Positions 10,511-22,158 of a stretch of 64,000 nucleotides of DNA are shown here, piece by piece (position 1 is the stretch's first letter; each line of letters begins with the position of its first letter). The position numbers were made by a program, and so were the translations under genes. The notes under the pieces were generated by a model that searched no databases, was not told where the DNA came from, and saw nothing but the letters and a program-made list of their open reading frames with translations. The DNA comes from Panicum virgatum. Taxonomy: Eukaryota > Streptophyta > Magnoliopsida > Poales > Poaceae. Location of the stretch: assembly GCF_016808335.1 (NCBI RefSeq), contig NC_053146.1, positions 12,531,015 to 12,595,014 on the forward strand, in the 5' to 3' direction.

Positions 10511-13500
10511 TCACCTAGTGTTAGCCTCCTGTTTGTGGCTGGCGCCCGCGTAGTTCCCGTTGCTGTTATTACTAGTGTTCTTGTGAAGCTGGCCCTCATC
10601 GTCATGATGCTGCACCTTTGGTGGATCGATGCTCATTCCCAATGTGGTTGTGACGCTTGGTCCCTGGGAGTCTGCCATCCCACCCTTCACAATTCCGCTA
10701 AGGTTAGACATGTTGACATGATACCAAACGATGTAAAAGAAATAATGTCACCAAATGATGGTGGCCAATGAGAGCAGAGTTCTTTTAAAAAAAAAATGAG
10801 AGCAGAGTTCCAAGTGCTCACCAGTAGACGTGAATTCTCTGCTTCCATGTCTTGGCAGGCCTTCTTAAGATTGTCAAGTTCTGCTCTCAGAGCACTGTTC
10901 TCAGTTGTTAGGTCAGCTACCTTCCTGGCTAATTCCTCACACTCTTGCTGAAAAATAAGACATGGCAAATGTGAACAATTTTCATAATTATAAACATATA
11001 GAATACTAATATAAGAAAAAAATGATTTCACTCAGGGTATGAAAGCAACAAGTTTCTGTCTTAGGAAATCAGCAGTTCTATTTTTCACGTATATACAATC
11101 TTTGCTCCTTCCAACGGAGACCGCTAGAGGCACCAGTGCATAGTGGTATCCTAAAGCACGACGGTAATATGAGGAGAGGCAAGGGCCGGCCGAAGTTGAC
11201 ATGGGAAGAAACAATTAGAAGAGACTTGAAAGACTGGAGTATACCTAGAGATTTGTCCTTGGATAGGAGTGCTTGGAAAGCCGCGATTCACGTGCCAAAA
11301 TCATGAATAATGGTCTTTGTTGGGTTTCAACTCTAGCCTACCCCAACTTGCTTGGGATTAAAAGGCTTTGTTGATGTTGATGTTGATACAATCTTTGCTC
11401 CACAATTACTTAATACTCCAGACTGTTAAAATATATCTAGCACAATTGCAAAAATGGTAATAGATTGGCACCTTAGGTTTATGTAGCTAAGTTACATGGA
11501 TTTTCAGGTCTCCCGTGGCTAGCTAGAACCACGCCACAGAAGTGAATTTTTGCATGGAACTTACAAGGTTGGCCAAATGAGAAACTTTAGCTCGCTGGCA
11601 AATGTATTAATATCTTGAAGCAGAAAGCTAATATTGTGCGTTCAATGGCGTTTAACAGATGAGTGCACCTAGCCATGGCGGGCAGACAAATAAGAATAAT
11701 ACGTGGTCTAGTTGAGGATCAACATAGTTTAATTGAAATGCAAGTGATCAAGAACAGGTCAATGGCATTAAATGAAGAGGGGAACCAGATCATTTATCTT
11801 GATGTGAGATGAGGTTAGGAAAGAAATTAGTAAATGCAACCTAATAGCCACTGCTGACATTTCCCCATTTTCAGTCATTACTAGCAGAAAAACACTATTC
11901 AACATCTAAGCTTGTGCTTTGCGAGGTTTTGGGTTGCTATAATACTGGCAACAACCGAATTAAAGATCACGAAAAATACATACAAATACTCCCTCCGTTT
12001 TTACATATATGACGTTTAAGACAAGCTAATTAGTTCAAGAGTAGCAAATAAGGAATAAAAAAAGAAAAAATGATGCAATTATGAAAATTGACATCTGTTT
12101 TTACACGCCTTTCAAAGGAAGTGGCTAAAGAGATGAGGCTCCAAACATCAACATTATTTGCTTTTCAATTAATAAACTGCCCTGGTTATTAGTTTTCCAG
12201 TTTGATATCATATTTAAATATTGCTGGTTGCCTAAACAAATTTACACCTGTAAGTGGTCTTGACAAATTACCAGGAAAAGCATGTCCCGGGCCACAAAAA
12301 ATATTTAAATTCTAAGGTAATTGAAGCTTCATTGTATTTGAGTTCATCAAACTATAGCATTTGTTTCGCATTCTTTCACAAAAACATTTCTCAGAGCCAA
12401 GGGCCAAGCAAGCACACTATTCTATTTAAATTTAAAATAAACTAATATCCGTTAATCTAATATCAAAGTATTGTGAAGATTTTTGGTGATTCCAATTAAT
12501 GGTGGGAAAACCAGGTTACAGCTAAATTTAGACAAATTTGGCTACAAATCGTTATGTCATACTCTAAACTCCTTGTCTTATTTGAGGTACCATGAAAACA
12601 GATGTTCACCAAGTTGGTCAGGAACTAGTGTCTGTCCAGAATTTACACTAAGAAAACATAATTATAATGAGTTAATTCTCCATGAATTCTGCAGGAAATA
12701 AGAATGCACTGATTCTAGTACTACCTGCTTGCGTAACCTTGATCTCCTTGCAGACTCCCTGTTAGATTGTTTTCGCCTCTCCCTCTTCAATTCTCGTTCA
12801 TCCTGAAGAAATATGAATATTTAATCAAATAAATAGGTCTGACTAAGACTCAGTTATGATCTGTAACTTTGCATAAGCTGACTGCTGACCAAACCCATGA
12901 ATCAAGAGACAGTCTACAGCAGTTGTTCACATGATATAAGTAGTTTCAGGATGTGTCCATAATAAGATAAAGCAAAGGCCAATCATACTAGTTGAGTAAC
13001 ACTATCACGCCGGGCAAGCGCCAACCCAGGATCCGCTTCCCCCTGCACTGCAGGAACGGCCAAGGCAGGAGAAGCACTCCAAAAGTCCATCCCAATGTTT
13101 AGATTCGGGGTGGCATTAGGAAGCGCTGCCCGCCCAGGCGCAGACACCGGTAGCTTTGAGGCAGACCTCCCCTTAACTGCTGGATATGGCGACTCAACAG
13201 CCGCATAGCGCACAACAGCAGCTTGAGACGGCTCGCCTGGCAAACAACAATCTTTAATTGCCCACTCCTTTCCAGCGTAAAATGCTAAAGACAAAACCAA
13301 CCTTCAGCCGAAGTGTTGCCAGATTTCCTCTTCTTGGACGCCGAGGAATCCTGAAGAGAACAAACACGAGCCACAGAAAGCCAGAATTATACTAATTGCA
13401 GGAAAACATGCGATTTTTAAAAATGGCACCTTGCGTCACAGCAAGTTGCTTGGTACCTTATGGTCAGTGTCATCGTCTCTCGTCCCAGACGACTCGTCGC

Positions 13501-14228
13501 TGTCGCCGCTGCGCACGCAACCAAAAATTCAAAACTGAATCTAACCAGAAAAAGGAAAGTGGACAAAGGAAAATTTAAAATCAAACTGACAAAGCAACAG
13601 CGAGAGCCGGTACCTCCTGGAGGCGTCCTCGCCGGAGGGCGCCCCGGAGCTGCCCTTCTCAGGCGACGCGCCCCGGCCCTTCCCCTTGCCTTTCCCTTCC
13701 GTCGCGGTGGCCGCCGCCGCCGCCGCTGCAGCGGCAGCTTCGGCGGTCGGGTAAGGAACGCCCTGCACGGCACCAAAGCAGCCATTTCACGACCAAAACC
13801 CCTCCGAATCGGAGCCCAACTCCCTCGAATTGGAGCGTCCAGAAGAGGACGAGCGTCGCGCACTCACCGCGGCCATGGAGGCGTGCGCGTAGTACGCCGC
13901 GGCGGCGCCCGGGTGGTAGACGGGGAACGGCACCGGCGTGCCGAAGGGCGCCCCCGCCGCCGCCGCCGCCAGGAGGTGCTGCGCCGGAGGACACAAGCAC
14001 GAGAAAACCCTAGTCAGAACCCGCCGGCCGCCGCCCACCCAAGGGGCCAAGCAAAAAAAAAAGAAGGTTTACCTGCGCGGGCCAGGCGTAGGGGTGCCCC
14101 GCGGCGGCGTAGTAGGCCTGGAGCGAGGCGGCCCACTCGGCGTGCGTCTGCGGCGGCGCCGCGGTGGCGACCACGGCGGCCGCGGGCGGCTCCGGCGGCT
14201 TGGGCTGCTCGTCGGAGGACGACGCCAT
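10511..14228 (-). CDS. EmBP-1: EmBP-1-like G-box-binding bZIP transcription factor
   Basis: Nine coding exons: 14228-14073, 13978-13868, 13762-13614, 13508-13457, 13350-13302, 13236-12989, 12802-12725, 10947-10822 and 10684-10511. All introns start GT and end AG and the phases fit, giving 380 residues plus stop. The N-terminal part (exons 1-6) is the proline/serine-rich MFMR region of G-box factors, with [17 protein letters not shown] and NLNIGMDFW. Exon 7 holds the basic region with NRESARRSR, the N-x7-R DNA-contact motif. Exon 8 carries the leucine zipper, with heptad leucines through ELARKVADL and LRAELDNL. The C-terminus ends QEANTR. EmBP-1 proteins bind ACGT-core G-boxes and ABREs in nuclei and mediate abscisic-acid-responsive expression. 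The start is the first ATG in exon 1, in a good context (GCCATGG). The exon 9 acceptor (GTGAAG/GGT) lacks a pyrimidine tract but is the only site that keeps frame and family sequence. The gene looks intact. Confidence 0.93.
10768..10810. repeat. 15-bp direct repeats around a poly(A) scar
   Basis: ATGAGAGCAGAGTTC at 10768-10782 and 10796-10810 flanks TTTTAAAAAAAAA. This is the structure left when only the tail of a retroposed RNA is inserted. It lies in bZIP intron 8, 12 bp from the exon 8 donor. Confidence 0.7.
10823..10946 (-). other. Leucine-zipper exon 8 and its splice sites, neighbourhood note
   Basis: Exon 8 (10947-10822) is bordered upstream by a clear TTATTTTTCAG acceptor and downstream by CTG/GTGAGC. 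Its 42 codons encode most of the zipper, so skipping it would leave a protein that cannot dimerise. This is part of the bZIP gene above and is listed only to fix the boundaries. Confidence 0.8.
11109..11385 (+). mobile_element. 5'-truncated RTE-type LINE fragment in bZIP intron 7
   Basis: A 16-bp target duplication ATACAATCTTTGCTCC (11093-11108 and 11386-11401) flanks it. About 63 codons on the plus strand, ending at TGA 11304-11306, encode the conserved C-terminus of plant RTE-clade polyproteins, including [17 protein letters not shown] and AWKAAIHVP. The 3' end shows GGGATTAAAAGGCTTTG followed by a (TTGATG)n-type tail, typical of RTE elements. It is antisense to the host gene and too short to be active. 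Confidence 0.85.
11987..12180. mobile_element. Stowaway/Mariner-like terminus, single end
   Basis: TACTCCCTCCGTTTTTACAT at 11987-12006 matches the grass Stowaway/Mariner TIR beginning CTCCCTCCGT next to a TA dinucleotide. I found no matching ACGGAGGGAG end nearby, so only a truncated element in bZIP intron 7 is supported. The right limit is a guess. Confidence 0.4.
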
Positions 14229-14850
14229 GGCCGAGATCTGGGGGGGATCTCCGCGGCTCCGGAGCGCGGAGAGGGTTGGCAGGAGAGGGAGCGAGAGAGA
14301 AAAAAACCGGCGGTGGCGGTTGGGTCCGTGGGGGCGCCTGCGCGTCGCCGGCGGTGAGCCTACCGGGGGATGGTGCGTGGAAGCGGCAGCGGCAGCGGCA
14401 GCAGCCAGCAGCAGAGGGCGGAGCGACCAAAAAGGCCGCTAGGGTTCGGCTCGCCAGCGTCCGCGTGTACGCTCCCGGTGTGCGCGGAGCATGCGCTCCT
14501 CCGACGTGGCGGCGCGCCGTTGGCCGGGGTCCTGACGGGGCCCGCTCGGGACGGACACGTGGAGGGGCTTTTGGCTCGGGGGCCCAGGCGTCGGGGTCTT
14601 GGGAAGGCGGGCGGGTGCGGGGGGCGGGGTGCGCGGAGGAGTTCCGGGCGCCGGCGGTGGTGGCTGCCAGTGTAAGTACAGGTAGCCATTCGGTGGACGG
14701 GCGGGTAGGGGGGTGCCGGGTACAGGTGGTGCTCGGTGGGCGCGGGGGCCCGCGGGTCAGCGGGAGGGGGACGTGGGGGATGAGTCGGACGCGACGGGAT
14801 CCGCGCCCCGCTCCGACAGCGCACCGAGCTGCAAGCGCCTAGACAGAGGG
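14229..14850 (-). promoter_or_regulatory. 5' UTR and proximal promoter of the EmBP-1-like gene
   Basis: Upstream of the minus-strand ATG the DNA is very GC-rich with a CT-rich leader (14265-14310). I see no clear TATA box. Possible control sites are a telo-box (TAGGGTT on plus, 14440-14446), a GACGTGGC ABRE-type core at 14503-14510 and a perfect G-box CACGTG at 14556-14561 in the context GACACGTGG. The G-box context is close to the known EmBP-1 target. The native upstream sequence is then interrupted by the MULE at 14851. Confidence 0.6.
14842..14850. repeat. 9-bp target site duplication of the MULE, left
   Basis: GACAGAGGG here and GACAGAAGG at 24597-24605 match at 8 of 9 positions. Nine base pairs is the usual Mutator duplication length. 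Confidence 0.75.
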
Positions 14851-15260
14851 GCGCTTTTTTTCTTTTTTATATTAAAAAAAATAAAATCTAAAAAAATATA
14901 TGTCCATTTTGAAAAATTTCAAAAATACCCCCGGTCGCCCTATAGGGGAAGACAGGCCCTAAATATAATTTTTTTCTTCAAATTTGTAACGAGGTCCCTG
15001 GCCGGAGGCGCGCGGGTGCAAGGGGCCTGTCGCCCCCCCCCCCACACGGACGACAGGCGACCGGTGGGCCCCGTCCACAGGCGCGACATGGGGGCCTGTC
15101 GCCCCCCTCGGGCGACCGGGTCTTGCCCCTCTATATAAGCATTCTACCCCCATTCCCTCCTCATTTAAGCCCAAAAATTCCAACAAAAATATAGAAAAAA
15201 AGAGAGGGGTGAGGAGAAGGGAAGCGGCGAAGTCCTACCGGATTCCGCACTTGTGATCTG
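14851..15260. repeat. MULE left terminal inverted repeat
   Basis: It aligns in reverse complement with the right end. Shared landmarks are GCGCTTTTTTTCTTTTTT versus GCGGCTTTTTCTTTTTT at the tip, a TGTCC-TTTTGAAAA block (14901), repeated CTGTCGCCC motifs, GAGAGGGGTGAGGAGAAG and CACTTGTGATCT at the inner end. A stretch of C's at 15033-15042 and a CTATATAAG TATA-like box at 15131 may form the transposase promoter. Confidence 0.85.
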
Positions 15261-15625
15261 CAGGTTAGTACATTTAGCTTATGTATTTTTCCATTGGTAT
15301 TGTAGAGTAATTTAATTTAATTAGTGCTATAGTAGAACTATTTAAGTAGGAGTTTAATGATACTTTAGTTACGTAGTAGTAAATTACTTTAGAAAATTAG
15401 TACTACGTGTTTATTATTACAATTGCAGTACTATTAGAGACGTGTTTATAAATTAATTACGATTTAGAATATAATTTCGCATATGCAGTATAGAATTTGA
15501 GTGTCATCACGTAGTTTTGAATACTTATATGTTGTAGTTGAAATCCATACTTAGTTTTTACGGATTATTGAATAAGGTAGTGAAGTAAAGAGTATAACTC
15601 GATAATTATTCCGTGATATACAGAT
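15261..15625. other. MULE untranslated/intron-like leader
   Basis: This AT-rich stretch lies between the left TIR and the first transposase codon. CTGCAG/GTTAG near 15265 looks like a splice donor and ATATACAG before 15624 like an acceptor, so a 5' UTR intron is plausible. Confidence 0.4.
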
Positions 15626-18256
15626 ATGTCGAGCAAGATGCAGTTTCAAGTATTTTATGGTGACTACAATGTTTTGTATTGGCCAAATGGAGTAGATCTT
15701 TCTTCCTTTAAGTGCACATCTTGCGCCATAGATAAACCTCTGGAAAGGAGTTTTTTTCCATATGGAAGTGGCTGCAGCGTGGGTTCCGTGTTGATCCGTT
15801 GACACATGTGATGACCGTCCAGTCTCTTATTAATTGGGAGGTAGAAAGTGATTTATGGAAATTGATGATGATACACAACACTGATGACTGTCAGAAGTAT
15901 ATGCAAGTAGCTCTAGAGCGTGGGTGGCCTCTGGCCATTCTTGTTCAAATCCGGGAGAAGACAAAATGAAATCCAACATGGTGCAGATCAAGCAACTCCG
16001 AGTATTCGAAGAGAGACCAACTATGTTGAGGAAGATGAGTCAGAAGAGATAGAGAACCAAAACATCCGACCACATGGCCTTGCTGATGAGGGAGAGAGGA
16101 TACATAGCATTGTGGACGAGATGGAGGCAGAAGACCAAACCGCAATAGAGATGGAAGAATACGAGGGCTAATCTGATGACGAGCAGTACTCATTGCCAAA
16201 AGAGTGGAAAGAGCATGGTTTTGGCAATCATGTCGCAGAAGACGTACGAAATCAGGAGTGGGAGTACAGAGGGAATGATGTAGTGCAAGGTGCAACATAT
16301 CCAAACATTGAAGTCGTAAAAGATGCTGTGAGACTATGGGCAATATCATTGAAACGAGAATTTAGAGTCGTAAAGTCTGGCAGTAAAGAATATGAGGTGA
16401 AGTGTATGAATGATGGATGTCCATGGCGAGTACATGCATTCAAGGGAAAATAGAAGTCGAACTGGAAATGTTCCATTGTGATAGAACACACTTGTTTGCT
16501 GTCAGAAGTTTTTTCCCTCGCATCGCAATATATCATGCGACTTTATTGCAAAGCAAATATATGGGTTGATTTTGGACAACCTAAATTATGAGCCAAAAAT
16601 AATTGTTCGACACATTGAGCAGACTTACCAGTACACCATTAGTTATTTGAAGGCATGGCGGGCTAAACAAAGGGTGTTCGAGATGTGGTTCGGCACATAC
16701 GAGGCATCATATGATAACCTACCTCGTATGTTATCCCAGATTGCTGCTAGAAATCCTGGAAGATTTTATGACACATACCTCGTACCAGCCGTGACTAGGG
16801 GCAAAGCATTCTGCAACGAGCCTTCTTTTGCCTAGGTGCCTGTGTTAGAGCATTTCAGTGTTGTCTTCCGGTGATCTGCATTGATGGCACATTTCTGACT
16901 GGAAGGTATAAAGGTCAGATACTCACCGCAATCGGGGTAGATTGCAACAACCAAATAGTTCCGCTCGCATTTGCATTTGTTGAGAATGAGAACTTAGACA
17001 ATTGGTATTTGTTTCTTGAACGAGTGAAGGTTCATGTTGTTGCTGCACATCCAGATGTGTGCTTTATTAGTGATAGACATGCAGGTCTGCTGCAATCAAT
17101 ACTGAAATTGCAACGTGGAACTGTGACAACGCCTCCATTGTGGCCCGATGTCCAAAACACGTGGTGCATTTGGCATATGGGTGCAAACTTCTATGACCAC
17201 TTCAAGAACAAGGATCTTAAGAACATGTTTAAGAGGTTGTGCACCCAAAATCAACAGAGAAAATTCAATGCATTATGGCAGACGCTTGATCAGTTGACTG
17301 CAGAGCTAGTGAAGGTAAGGACATCAGGAACAAGCACGAGTCAGGCTGCAGAGGCTAGGGATTCAATTGAGAAGCCATTTTCACACTGGATTCGAGGTGC
17401 ACCTAAGGAGATATGGTCATTCCTTTATGATACCAACGGAATACGGTATGGTATTCAGACAACGAATCATGCAGTGTTTCAATATGGTTATGCGTTCTTG
17501 TCGTGCCTTTCCTCTTGTGGGAATTGTTGAGTTCATCATGTATGGGTGCATGAAGTATTTTAGAGAGTGTTACATGGCTGCAAGCATAAACATCAGCAAT
17601 CCCCAAATTCAGTTTTGCACAAGAGTGACACAATATATGCAAGAGAAGATTGAAAAGGTCAAACTTCACCGCGTCATATCGACAGGTACAATGGAGCATA
17701 GATTTGAGGTTCTATGCAAGGATAGAACTGGTCGTGGTATCCGTAGAGATAGGGTGGTACAGGAGAGTTTGATTACAGTAGATGGCAAAGCCTTCTGCTC
17801 CTGCATGAAGCCTAAGTTATTGCATTTGCCATGCTCGCATCTCATTGCGGCATGTGCAGAGTCTGGGTTGCAGTCAGGAGTATTTGTTTCACCTTACTTC
17901 AGCAAGGAAGCAGTTGTATCCACCTGGGACATGAGGTATATGGGATTGGAATAGTGGGACCTTTCATTCAGGATAATGAGAATAAGATGTTTATTCCTGA
18001 TCCAGCCACTAAGAAAGGCAAAGGCCGCCGTCAGACACATCGTATTCGGAATGGTATGGACGAGTCCGAAGCAAGCAAGGCACAAAAGCGTTGCAGCCAA
18101 TGTGGAGCATTGGGTCACAACTACAAGAAGTGTCCTCAGAATGCACTTCACGATGCTGCTGAAGTCGGTCCTTCCGGAAATCCCAGAGATGGAGCACCTC
18201 CTATGTTCAGACGACCATCGGCGAGAATTGCTCGTGGAAGGCACTCGGTGTCATGA
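15626..18256 (+). pseudogene. MULE (MURA-type) transposase, degraded
   Basis: The reading frame starts with MSSKMQFQVFYGDYNVLYWP and continues with WKLMMIHNTDD, a MuDR-like N-terminal region. The MULE transposase core follows, with ICIDGTFL (first catalytic Asp, about 16880) and CFISDRHAGL (second Asp, about 17065). Next comes a SWIM zinc finger FCSCMKP...LPCSHL (17791-17850) and a terminal CCHC knuckle CSQCGALGHNYKKC (18091-18132). Breaks: frameshifts near 15750, 15960, 16520, 16860, 17490 and 17925, and in-frame stops at 16169, 16451 and 16832. The family cuts and pastes the element at its TIRs. This copy cannot make an active enzyme. Confidence 0.9.
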
Positions 18257-18492
18257 TCCACAATTGTATCGAACATATCTGTAATATGTAGTAATCGTGC
18301 ATCTAGTTTGTATGGAACATATCTGTAATGTATAAATATCGTGCGTGGAGTTTGTATCGAACCTATCTGTAATATATAGTAATCGTGCGTCCAGTTTGTA
18401 CCGAACATATCTGTAATGTATAAATATTACGCGTTCAGTTTGTATGAAACATATATGTACCTATGTGTTCTCATATATTTTTGAATGCAGGT
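18257..18492. repeat. Short tandem repeats after the transposase gene
   Basis: Four diverged units of about 57 bp carry GTTTGTATCGAACATATCTG or variants, then TAATGTATA and ATCGTGC. They cover the transposase 3' UTR and run up to the next gene. Confidence 0.7.
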
Positions 18493-20284
18493 ATGGAGAT
18501 GGACTCCTTACTAGACCCAGTTATCGACTCGAGCCACAGGTCTTACTTTGCTGCAGTTGAGCACTGAGCCCTAGAAGTGCTACGTCCTCGTCCACCCGGG
18601 GAGACAATCTCTATACACCACGATTGGGTTGACAGATATGTAATGAAATATTATTGTTTATCACTTATGTATTCGTCGGTATTCCTTTGTTTCGACAATT
18701 TTGTTTATTGCAGGTTACGTGAGGCCGGTCTACTGACTCTGGGCCGTCTTGTCGAGGGTGGGCCTATTCAGCTCGACCGATCCCTCCTGACGGCGCTCGT
18801 TGACAGATGGAGGCCTGAGACACACACGTTCCACCTCCTGTGTGGGGAGATGACTCCTACAATGCAAGGCGTGGCCTACCTCCTCGGCCTCCCTATTGTC
18901 GGGGAGGCTGTAGGTCCGCGTGTGGTGGCGGCCTCGTGGAAGGATGACCTGGAGGCCCGTTTTGCCCTGGTTGACCGTGTGGAAGAAGCAGGTCCGATCA
19001 ACCCGCACCCGCGAGCAGCAGGTCCTTCGAAGACCTAGTTCCTACAGTTTACAGTACGTATTCATTGCATATTTAATTATAATTGTTACAATTCACATGT
19101 TGCATTGTCAGTTGAAACCATTAATCTTAATTGTTTATGCAGCCTGTCCTGTTGGCTGCGGTTGCCGACGAGTACAGTGTGACCAGATCGCTGGAGGCGT
19201 ACCTACTTTGGTTATTTGGTTACATCATGTTCAACAACACTCATGGCAACTCGGTCGATAGGATTCTCCTTCCGTATGCACGGGAGATTGCGGATGGGGA
19301 CGAGGACGTACCGGCCTACAGCTGGGGTGAGGCGGTACTTGCAGCCACTTACCGTGGACTCTGCGACGGCTGCATGAAGACACATGGGAACGCTATCCTG
19401 GCGGGGTGCCCACTATTGCTACAACTTTGGTCGTACGAGAGGCTAGCCGTTGGTCGGCCCATCGTCAGCCACGAGCCTTACCACGGGTCCATGTACGGCG
19501 ACGAGGAGGACGACAGGCCCACTATGGGAACTCTCTGGATCTGGCGTCAGGTACGTTCGCAACAAATCTAATTTTGTTATTCATTGTTACATGATGCATT
19601 AGCACACTTTTAATTTTACTTATTCGGACTTCAGAGGTCCTGGACGCATGCACAGGTTAGACGCGCATATCCTGAGTTTGTTTCAGAGCTCGACATGCTG
19701 ACGCCCGAGGACGTTATCTGGGAGCCTTACAGCCCAGAGGCTGTGGCTACCCATGCACCAGCAGGACTGTCTTCGCACTGCTCCGCGAATGCGAGCCTGT
19801 GACTTACTACAGCCGTCCTTGTTTACGACATCGTGGTTGAGGCATATTGCCCTTGGAGAGTCAGGAGACAGTTTGGGCAGCGCCAGGAGTTTCTGGTGCC
19901 CACCGCGTTGGAGCGTGTCAGTCGCCATGACCACAGGTAATTATGAATGAACTTGGCTCATACATTCGTGTCGAATTTAACGATTCTTCGTGGTCCACTT
20001 TTGTAGGTTCTCAATGAGTGGCTTGCCGTGCTCTGATGATTGGTTCACCAAGATGCAGCCGTGGGTGGACCAATAGGAACATGAAGACTAGCACTTGGTC
20101 CATCCAACAGGACCACACACAGACAACTCCTTTAGGGCTTATCTCACCTGGTACTTACCCCGGACTCGGGCTCGTTTGGTTTATGTTGACACTCACCCGC
20201 ATCACACCAGGTGGGGCCTCTGGATGGCTATGCCCAGCACCACGTGGAGGCACTAGCTAGCGCGGTGAGTCTCTTGATCATATT

Positions 20285-20336
<52 letters not shown>

Positions 20337-21300
20337 TTCATAAGATAATTCATGTGTTTCTAACTATTCCTTTACTGAATGGATGCAGTTTTGCCTTTGC
20401 AACATGATGGAGATGGACTGCTCGACTTACCTGACGAGGGTACGTGCCGGATCCCCAATGACCCAGTTTGAGCAGACAGAGGCATGGTCGAGGCAGCGTG
20501 ACCAGTTGCGTCAGGTAGTGCACAACTTGGGAAGCCGTGTGCAGTACGAAGACAGCCACGGGTCGTCCCAGGCCTCTTCGTCGTTCCCGTGTCCGGCGAC
20601 CGTGCACGGGCCGACGTCGCAGTACTACACAACTCCATGTAACATAGATATCTCTTTAGAATTAGATCAAGTGTTGCTATATATTTACAAATATCACAAA
20701 CAGGATACGATCCAGCTACTGCGTTCGGCCATACTGGAATGATTAGAGGGGCACCACCAGTTGGCGGACCGTATCCAGGGATGGTACCGGGGCCATAGAT
20801 ATTGGCCTACACAGGTTAGTTTATGTTTCGTATTTCGGTTTCTACATATCATGACGAAAGACACGAGCGTACGCTAACATCCGCATTTTATGCGTAGGAT
20901 TCTACCCCGATGCGGGCGCCGGACCTTCTTCTTCCTCCTTTCGACCTAGTACAAAACACTCTCTCAATACACTCACTAATTTACCATGCAACATATGTTG
21001 GTTTACATTTATATGTTATGCAGGGTTTGTTTCGAGTACGTTCGTTCCAGATAACGAGGGCTTCACCTTAGACGAACTCGACAGCCTGACTCCAGACTCA
21101 CCTGACGCGCACGGTGACCCCGATGTCTTGGGGTATTCACAGCTAGGAGGAGCACCACTTGGGATGTCTCAGCAGCAGACATCGCAGCCCCTTTTGCGTC
21201 CTGAGCGACAGGTGAGGTCTCCGGATCGTCACACCTACTCCGAGGGCCATGTCCGTGCCCAGTAGAGGGCTAAGAGGGTCCGACGCCTTAGAGGTGGTTA
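18493..21300 (+). pseudogene. Plant mobile domain (PMD) protein gene, degraded
   Basis: Likely exons are 18493 to about 18640, 18714 to about 19040, 19143-19550, 19635-19936, 20007 to about 20262, 20389 to about 20637 and 21028-21300. They are joined by GT-AG sites and have the order of the 'aminotransferase-like, plant mobile domain' family (often named phosphatase 7 long-form homologues or MAIN-like). Key matches are LLTALVDRWRPETHTFHL, TMQGVAYLLGLPIVGEAVG, YLLWLFGYIMFNNTHGNS and ILAGCPLLLQLWSYER. In-frame stops at about 18566, 19036, 19801, 20074 and 21265 break it. PMD genes occur as free host genes and inside MULE and gypsy elements; their role in transposition is not settled. Direct neighbour of the transposase in the same orientation. 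Confidence 0.85.
20286..20332. repeat. (TA)n microsatellite in a PMD-gene intron
   Basis: About 22 TA dinucleotides lie between two coding exons of the PMD relic. Confidence 0.9.
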
Positions 21301-22000
21301 GATATATCTGATGTTTGTATATCTGATGTTTATTTGTAATGAGATAGCTGTGGACTGCTTATTTGTATCCGATGTTTATGATTGTGGTAGTTTACTTGTC
21401 ATTTGTTTTTATAGATACTATTGATGTGAACTTGTTATGTTTGTGGCTTCCATAATGCTCGTGAAATAAGGAAAGTTCTTGCAAATTTTTTCCGTGATTT
21501 AATGAAGGAACAAGTTAGGTGCGGTAGGAGTTAGCGGCCGAGATCCCGCCGACGATGATGACGACTACCGCATACAGTGTAAACTTCGTGACACGCTCGA
21601 ATAGCTCAAAATAGGGACCATAGTGTATCTAGTTGCGAGTACGAGATCACAGGTTGCCACTGCTCAGCACGGCGATCACGGGTTTCCCACATGTCGCATT
21701 GTTTGCCCAGACATATGTGGCAAAAGACGACAACCCAATAGCAGTGCCCTTTCACCATTTCAAAAAGATGTGACAACACGGCAATCACACCAGCTCACCT
21801 TCAAAGCAGTCTCTCTGGCGAGGACGACGGACCTGTCATTCTACAGCAAAGGTCTGTGGCGTGTAGTGGGGAAGGCGGCATCTAGGCGCGATCGACCGAG
21901 CGGCAGCAATGCAGTGTTGTGAGTCTGCATGCACTTAGATGCTCTACATGCACAGAGATGCATCGAGTAGTCAGTTCGAGAATCGAATCTAGCCTTTTCA
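21301..22000. other. Spacer within the MULE
   Basis: This is the presumed 3' UTR of the PMD gene and promoter of the next gene. No gene is recognised; the 99-codon plus frame at 21623 has no family resemblance that I know. Confidence 0.5.
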
Positions 22001-22091
22001 GTGTTAGGTCAGCTAGCCTCTTCACTGTGTTGTCACGTAGACTTTTCAGGTGCATTTACACTCTACACTCCGGGTATCAGACCTTTGTGCG

Positions 22092-22099
22092 CCTATAAA
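22092..22099 (+). promoter_or_regulatory. TATA box of the first GRF-like gene
   Basis: CCTATAAATACTCC at 22090-22103 lies about 65 bp before the ATG at 22159, in the expected position for a pol II core promoter. Confidence 0.55.
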
Positions 22100-22158
22100 T
22101 ACTCCGAAGTTTATGAACTCCCAGCAGCACTCAAACACCAAAGCTCATTGTATACCCA

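Noticed and set aside
10693..10700. Alternative exon 9 acceptor at CCTTAG/CGG in the bZIP gene
   Set aside because: It would shift the reading frame relative to exon 8, whereas the AAG/GGT site keeps frame and the family C-terminus.
13460..14842. A 460-codon plus-strand open frame
   Set aside because: It is antisense to bZIP exons 1-4 and the GC-rich promoter; Arg/Ala/Gly-rich composition is a by-product of GC content, and the minus strand has a complete spliced gene of a known family.
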